Shown piece by piece: positions 49,486-53,101 of a stretch of 53,101 bases of DNA. The position numbers and the translations under genes are program-made. Source of the stretch: Bryobacterales bacterium (GTDB taxonomy: Bacteria; Acidobacteriota; Terriglobia; Bryobacterales; Bryobacteraceae). Position 1 is the stretch's first letter. Each line of letters begins with the position of its first letter. The notes under the pieces are model-generated. The model saw only the letters and a list, made by a program, of their open reading frames with translations. It did not search any database and was not told the DNA's origin. The DNA lies in contig PMUP01000056.1 of the NCBI GenBank assembly GCA_003166865.1, positions 1 through 53,101 of the forward strand, written 5' to 3'.

Positions 49486-49934
49486 ACAACGTCCTGATTC
49501 GGCCGGCGATCCTATCCGAACAAAAGGCCCTCGAAGCTTTGCAGTTGCGCGCATCCCTAAGCAATGCAGGGGATCGCGAAGCCTTGCTCGCCAATCCCGA
49601 TGCCATCGAACTCCCACTTGCGCAGATCGCCGCTGGGCGAGTGTTTGTTGCGGAACGGGACGGCGCAATCGTCGGATTTGCCGCCGTGCTGCCTCGGAAC
49701 GACCGAGAGACCGAGCTCGACGGTTTGTTTGTTGAGCCAAACACCTGGCGCGAGGGCGTGGGGAAGATGTTGGCGGAATACTGCGCCGGCGTGGCGCGCG
49801 CGCAAGGCTCGGCCGCTCTGTGTGTGGTTGGAAATCCCCATGCACAGGGGTTTTATATGGCATGTGGTTTCAAGCTGATCGGAACTGTCGAAACCCGTTT
49901 TGGCGCGGGATTGTCATTGCGAAAAATGTTGTAG
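49482..49934 (+). CDS. GNAT family N-acetyltransferase
   Basis: A TTG start at 49482 overlaps the previous stop (TTGA); 150 residues. Typical GNAT fold: IRPAILSEQKALEALQLR, strand VFVAERDGAIVGFAAVLP, the acetyl-CoA binding segment EGVGKMLAEYCAGVARAQG (a variant of Q/RxxGxG/A) and FYMACGFKLIGTVETRFG at the C-terminus. The acceptor is unknown. As the last of four overlapping genes it may modify the compound exported by the EamA pair, an inference. Ends 12 bases before the convergent glycosyltransferase. Confidence 0.88.
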   Translation: MNNVLIRPAILSEQKALEALQLRASLSNAGDREALLANPDAIELPLAQIAAGRVFVAERDGAIVGFAAVLPRNDRETELDGLFVEPNTWREGVGKMLAEYCAGVARAQGSAALCVVGNPHAQGFYMACGFKLIGTVETRFGAGLSLRKML

Positions 49935-49946
49935 CCCGACGCCGGC

Positions 49947-51818
49947 TCAAATCACCGGGTGGTTCGTCAGGAGCAACTTGCCTCCACTCTGGGCAACAGT
50001 GGTGAGCAGTTTAGGATCGACCAGGTTCTTCAGACGCTCGGCCGCTTTCTGGGTGATCACAAGATAATATCGGTCCGGCTGCAGCCACAGCGCTTTCCAT
50101 TGCGCGTCGTCGATAAACACATTCGGCGCGCCGGGTGCGTAGGAACCGTACACCAGGTTGTTGAACCGGCCATTCAGCAACAAAGCATCGCGGTTCGTAT
50201 AGAAGAAGATCGATGAAAACGTGTAGTAGTGATGATCCACAATGAGCTTTCCCGAGGGCGCGCGGAACAAAGCTTCGGCGAGCGGTCGCGAGGAGAGATA
50301 AGGATCGAACGCCGCCATGGCGATACGCGAGGCCTGAAAAAACAGGATGGCCATTAGGGCAATGGCCAGGAAGGCGCGTTGTGCTTTAGCGCGAAAGGTG
50401 CCGGCCGCTCCCACCAGAAACGCAAGCGCGGCCACCAGAAGCGGCAGTCGAAGATAGGCGAACGAGGCGATCGTGAGATCTTCCATGTGGCCGAGCGAAA
50501 GCTTGTAGGCGCCGGGGTTGGAGCTAAGCGCCGAGGAAATGTCGCCGGGCGCCGGAAGATTCCCGGCTAGAAAATACAACGTGAGGACAGCCACGGCCGC
50601 GGCGATGAATATGCCGCACAGGACGCGCGTGCCGTATCGGATCCAGTTGCCCCCGGCAGCCATCGCGGATCCCAGCAAAAGCGCGAGCGCCGGATAACAG
50701 GGCATCGAGTAGTATTCTTGCGTGGTGGAAAAGGTGAAAAACACCAGAATGAAGCCGATCCAGCACAGCGCCAGTAACCGTGCCTTCCCCGCGCGGTCGG
50801 GCGGCTTGAAACCAAGCCTGACACTTTGGTTCACTGCGGCGGGGAGGTACACGCTCCAAGGAAACAGCCACAGCAGATGAAACAGCCAAAAGTAAAGGCG
50901 CGGGACTGTATCGTAATCACGCGGGTAGCGCATGTTCAAGAAACGCAGCAGTTGCTCGTTGATGAAATAAAACCACAGGAAGCCATGATATTCGCCTGGA
51001 GCGCTGCGCATCGTGAAATCGAAATAGGGAGGATTTCGCACTGCCGCAATGACGTGCCACGGCGCGGCAATGACCAGCACGACCAGAAGGCCGCTGAGCG
51101 GATGAAGGCGCTTCCAAACCTTGGCGTCAAACAACTGCCTGGTAACGGCGAGATATAGTAACGCCGCAGTCACCGGGAACACTACGCCGACCAGGCTTTT
51201 GAACAACAAGCTGGTTCCTAAGCTCGCCGCCATGACGAATGCCCACCATCGCGGGCGCCGTTCCGTTTCATCGATCGCGCGGAGGAACGCCCACATCGAA
51301 AGAGCGATACACGTGGTGAGCATCACGTCGGGGATCAGAATGCGCGTGAAAAGAAAGAGGCCGAAGCACGTCGATATGCAAAGGCCAGCATAGAGCCCAG
51401 CTCGGCGGCCGAACGCCCACATCCCAAACGCGGTGGTCAGCCAAGCCAACGCAATGGCTGCAAGGACCATGGGAATGCGCGCGGCCCAGTCCGTGGCTCC
51501 GAAGATTTTGAACGACCCAGCGATCAGCCAATAGATGAGCGGCGCTTTTTCGAGATAGGGAATTCCATCCAGCCGGGCGGTCACGAAGTCGCCGGATGCC
51601 AGCATGTTTCGCGCGATCTGCGCCTGCACGGCGTCCACGTCGTCCATCAGCGACGGAGGCGAAATCATGCAGCCCGCATAGACCGCGGCAGCAACGAGAA
51701 GAACTATGAGGTAGCTGTGAAAGCGCGTTCCATCGTCCGGCGTGGCGTCGCCGCGGCCGGCACTCTGGTCTGGATTCCCCATTTTTTCATCCAAAGGAAC
51801 AGCATCATCAATCCCCAC
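49947..51818 (-). CDS. Integral-membrane glycosyltransferase, ArnT/PMT (GT39/GT83) type
   Basis: A 623-residue protein with about a dozen transmembrane helices. The first periplasmic loop holds the DDVDAVQAQIARNMLASGDFV region with the catalytic Asp pair and RLDGIPYLEKAPLIYWL, the ArnT signature, followed by AARIPMVLAAIALAWL. These enzymes move a sugar from undecaprenyl phosphate to lipid A or proteins in the periplasm. ATG 51818 or ATG 51782 may start it; both overlap the 3' end of the asparagine-synthetase gene (by 115 or 79 bases). The C-terminal third is a periplasmic domain. Confidence 0.88.
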   Translation of the reverse strand: MGIDDAVPLDEKMGNPDQSAGRGDATPDDGTRFHSYLIVLLVAAAVYAGCMISPPSLMDDVDAVQAQIARNMLASGDFVTARLDGIPYLEKAPLIYWLIAGSFKIFGATDWAARIPMVLAAIALAWLTTAFGMWAFGRRAGLYAGLCISTCFGLFLFTRILIPDVMLTTCIALSMWAFLRAIDETERRPRWWAFVMAASLGTSLLFKSLVGVVFPVTAALLYLAVTRQLFDAKVWKRLHPLSGLLVVLVIAAPWHVIAAVRNPPYFDFTMRSAPGEYHGFLWFYFINEQLLRFLNMRYPRDYDTVPRLYFWLFHLLWLFPWSVYLPAAVNQSVRLGFKPPDRAGKARLLALCWIGFILVFFTFSTTQEYYSMPCYPALALLLGSAMAAGGNWIRYGTRVLCGIFIAAAVAVLTLYFLAGNLPAPGDISSALSSNPGAYKLSLGHMEDLTIASFAYLRLPLLVAALAFLVGAAGTFRAKAQRAFLAIALMAILFFQASRIAMAAFDPYLSSRPLAEALFRAPSGKLIVDHHYYTFSSIFFYTNRDALLLNGRFNNLVYGSYAPGAPNVFIDDAQWKALWLQPDRYYLVITQKAAERLKNLVDPKLLTTVAQSGGKLLLTNHPVI

Positions 51819-53101
51819 AGATGATAGCCCAGGTTGGCGCGCCGGTCGAGATGGGCTCGCACATGAGCTTTGATTCTCGGGAGCTGAAAGAACTCGCCAT
51901 GTTCAGCGGACGCAAATGCCACGGCTTCCTCGAGCAACGGCCGGAGCGGTCCACGGAACCAATCGTGCGTGGGAATGTCAAAGCCGATTTTCTTTCTATT
52001 GAGGATGGGTGGAAAGCGTTTCGCGCGCATCAAGTTCCTCAAGATCACTTTTTGTTGGGAGCCCTGGATTTTCATGCTCGCCGGGAGTGAGCTTGCGAAT
52101 TCCACGATCCGATGGTCGAGAAACGGCGGCCGCACTTCCACCGCGTGAGCCATGCTGGTGTGATCGACCTTGGTGAGGATGTTATCCGGAAGAAAGTATT
52201 TTTGGTCGAACCAGAGATAAGACTGCAAGTCGTCGCCTGTTGACGCCAGCTCTCGCAGGACAGAATCCAAGGCTCGCGGAAGCGTTGGCTGAAGCAGTGA
52301 GTGCTTTTCCTGGTCGTCGAACGTTCCACTCCAATAGGCATGCGCCCGTGCCGCGGGCATCCGGCAGCCTTCCAGGAACCGTTTCAGCTTGTATTCGAAT
52401 CCGATCTTATCGTTCGACACGGGCCAAAGTCGGGCGGCCCCAAGCAACGCCCGGAGAGCGGCGGGAGGGAATTTGCGGGCGGTGTGTGCCAGCAAGCTGG
52501 CGCGCTGCATCAGATATCCGCCGAACAATTCGTCGGCGCCTTCTCCGCTGAGCGCCACCGTGGCGCTGGCCTTGGTCAGCCGGGAAAGGAACCACACCGG
52601 CAGCGCGCCGGAATCCGCATTCGGCTCATCACCGTAGTAGGCGAGCTCGTGAATCGCCGCCGGCAGATCCTGTTCGGGGTTGAGGTCGAGCTCGGTGTGT
52701 TCGGTTCCGTACCAGTCCGCCACTTGTCGCGCATAGCGCGTCTCATCGAAGCTACGGCCGCGAAAAGTAATGGAAAACGTCTTGAGACGCGAACTGGATG
52801 CCTCGGCCGCATAATGCACCAGGCTGGACGAGTCCAATCCACCGCTGAGCCAAACGCCCAAGGGCACGTCGGACACCAGATGTTCTTGAACGGACTCCTT
52901 CAGGAGACGATCCAGCTCGGCTTCGGCTGACTCGGGCGTCCAGCGCTCGGCATTTTCTTTGCCGGTTGGCAAGCACCAGTAGCGATCAGTCCGAATCGTG
53001 CCGCGCCGCCACTCCATCCATTGGCCTGGAAGCAATTTCTCAATCCCGTCCACCAAGGTCCATGGCGCGGGCACATAGTTCAGCGACAAATAACAATCCA
53101 G
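51704..53101 (-). CDS. asnB: Asparagine synthetase (glutamine-hydrolysing), C-terminal part; 5' end outside window
   Basis: The minus-strand frame is open to the window edge. The first residues read LDCYLSLNYVPAPWTLVDGI, the end of the N-terminal glutaminase domain, and then the synthetase domain: PGQWMEWRRG, PLGVWLSGGLDSSSLVHY with the P-loop SGGLDSS, ALSGEGADELFGGY and KVDHTSMAHAVEVRPPFLDH. AsnB-like enzymes make Asn from Asp, Gln and ATP; many in polysaccharide clusters amidate sugars instead. The glycosyltransferase directly downstream points toward cell-surface glycan work. A C-terminal tail (RVPAAATPRRTMERAFTATS) overlaps that gene. Confidence 0.92.
   Translation of the reverse strand: MDCYLSLNYVPAPWTLVDGIEKLLPGQWMEWRRGTIRTDRYWCLPTGKENAERWTPESAEAELDRLLKESVQEHLVSDVPLGVWLSGGLDSSSLVHYAAEASSSRLKTFSITFRGRSFDETRYARQVADWYGTEHTELDLNPEQDLPAAIHELAYYGDEPNADSGALPVWFLSRLTKASATVALSGEGADELFGGYLMQRASLLAHTARKFPPAALRALLGAARLWPVSNDKIGFEYKLKRFLEGCRMPAARAHAYWSGTFDDQEKHSLLQPTLPRALDSVLRELASTGDDLQSYLWFDQKYFLPDNILTKVDHTSMAHAVEVRPPFLDHRIVEFASSLPASMKIQGSQQKVILRNLMRAKRFPPILNRKKIGFDIPTHDWFRGPLRPLLEEAVAFASAEHGEFFQLPRIKAHVRAHLDRRANLGYHLWGLMMLFLWMKKWGIQTRVPAAATPRRTMERAFTATS

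Overview
This window looks like a piece of an acidobacterial genome, most likely the Bryobacterales / Candidatus Solibacter group. The evidence is the combination of gene families: a secreted glycosidase with the Solibacter-type C-terminal domain (TIGR03437), two large orphan MacB/FtsX permeases of the acidobacterial ADOP type, an Oar-like TonB receptor with an N-terminal carboxypeptidase-regulatory domain, a DUF1592/DUF1552 pair behind a quinoprotein, and three copies of a secreted protein family carrying a W-E-G-D-T-L-V-V motif. No taxonomic search was run.

Positions 1-10,940 look like a genomic island. They hold the end of a sensor kinase, an AraC regulator, a secreted deacetylase, a receiver-less winged-helix regulator, an ECF sigma factor, a frameshifted histidine kinase and a sigma-54 activator. 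A roughly 700-base graveyard of gene fragments follows (kinase G1 box, efflux-adaptor signal peptide, orphan Tat leader), then two alpha/beta hydrolases, a 3'-truncated orphan mdcA, and a VapBC-like module fused tail-to-tail to mdcA. The block ends at a 3' fragment of tRNA-Arg(ACG), which I read as an attachment-site remnant. Its base composition looks less GC-rich by eye (not computed).

Positions 10,961-20,632 hold a probable periplasmic oxidation cassette. A DUF6152/WEGDTLVV pair is transcribed away from a run of PQQ quinoprotein, diheme DUF1592 protein, DUF1552 protein, secreted ankyrin protein and secreted double-VOC protein. Positions 20,644-36,847 are mixed core genes: zwf, a small membrane protein, a clan GH-A glycosidase, a SET methyltransferase, a PagL-like deacylase, a second DUF6152/WEGDTLVV pair, a divergent ArsR/PhzF pair with tandem operator-like repeats, two ADOP permeases (one broken by three frameshifts), a dienelactone hydrolase, and a third WEGDTLVV gene with VOC and cupin genes. 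Positions 36,848-40,360 encode the TonB receptor.

Positions 40,616-49,934 form a tightly packed plus-strand run. ManA, a eukaryotic-PMM-like HAD protein and a GH130 phosphorylase fit together as a route from beta-mannosides through Man-1-P and Man-6-P to Fru-6-P. PPK2, a P-type H+-ATPase, a TPR protein, two half-size EamA proteins and a GNAT enzyme follow, many with ATGA/GTGA/TTGA overlaps. The window closes with an ArnT-like glycosyltransferase and the C-terminal part of an asparagine synthetase, both on the minus strand.

Seven single-base frameshifts in five loci sit mostly at short homopolymers. They could be consensus errors or real decay, and I flag each one.
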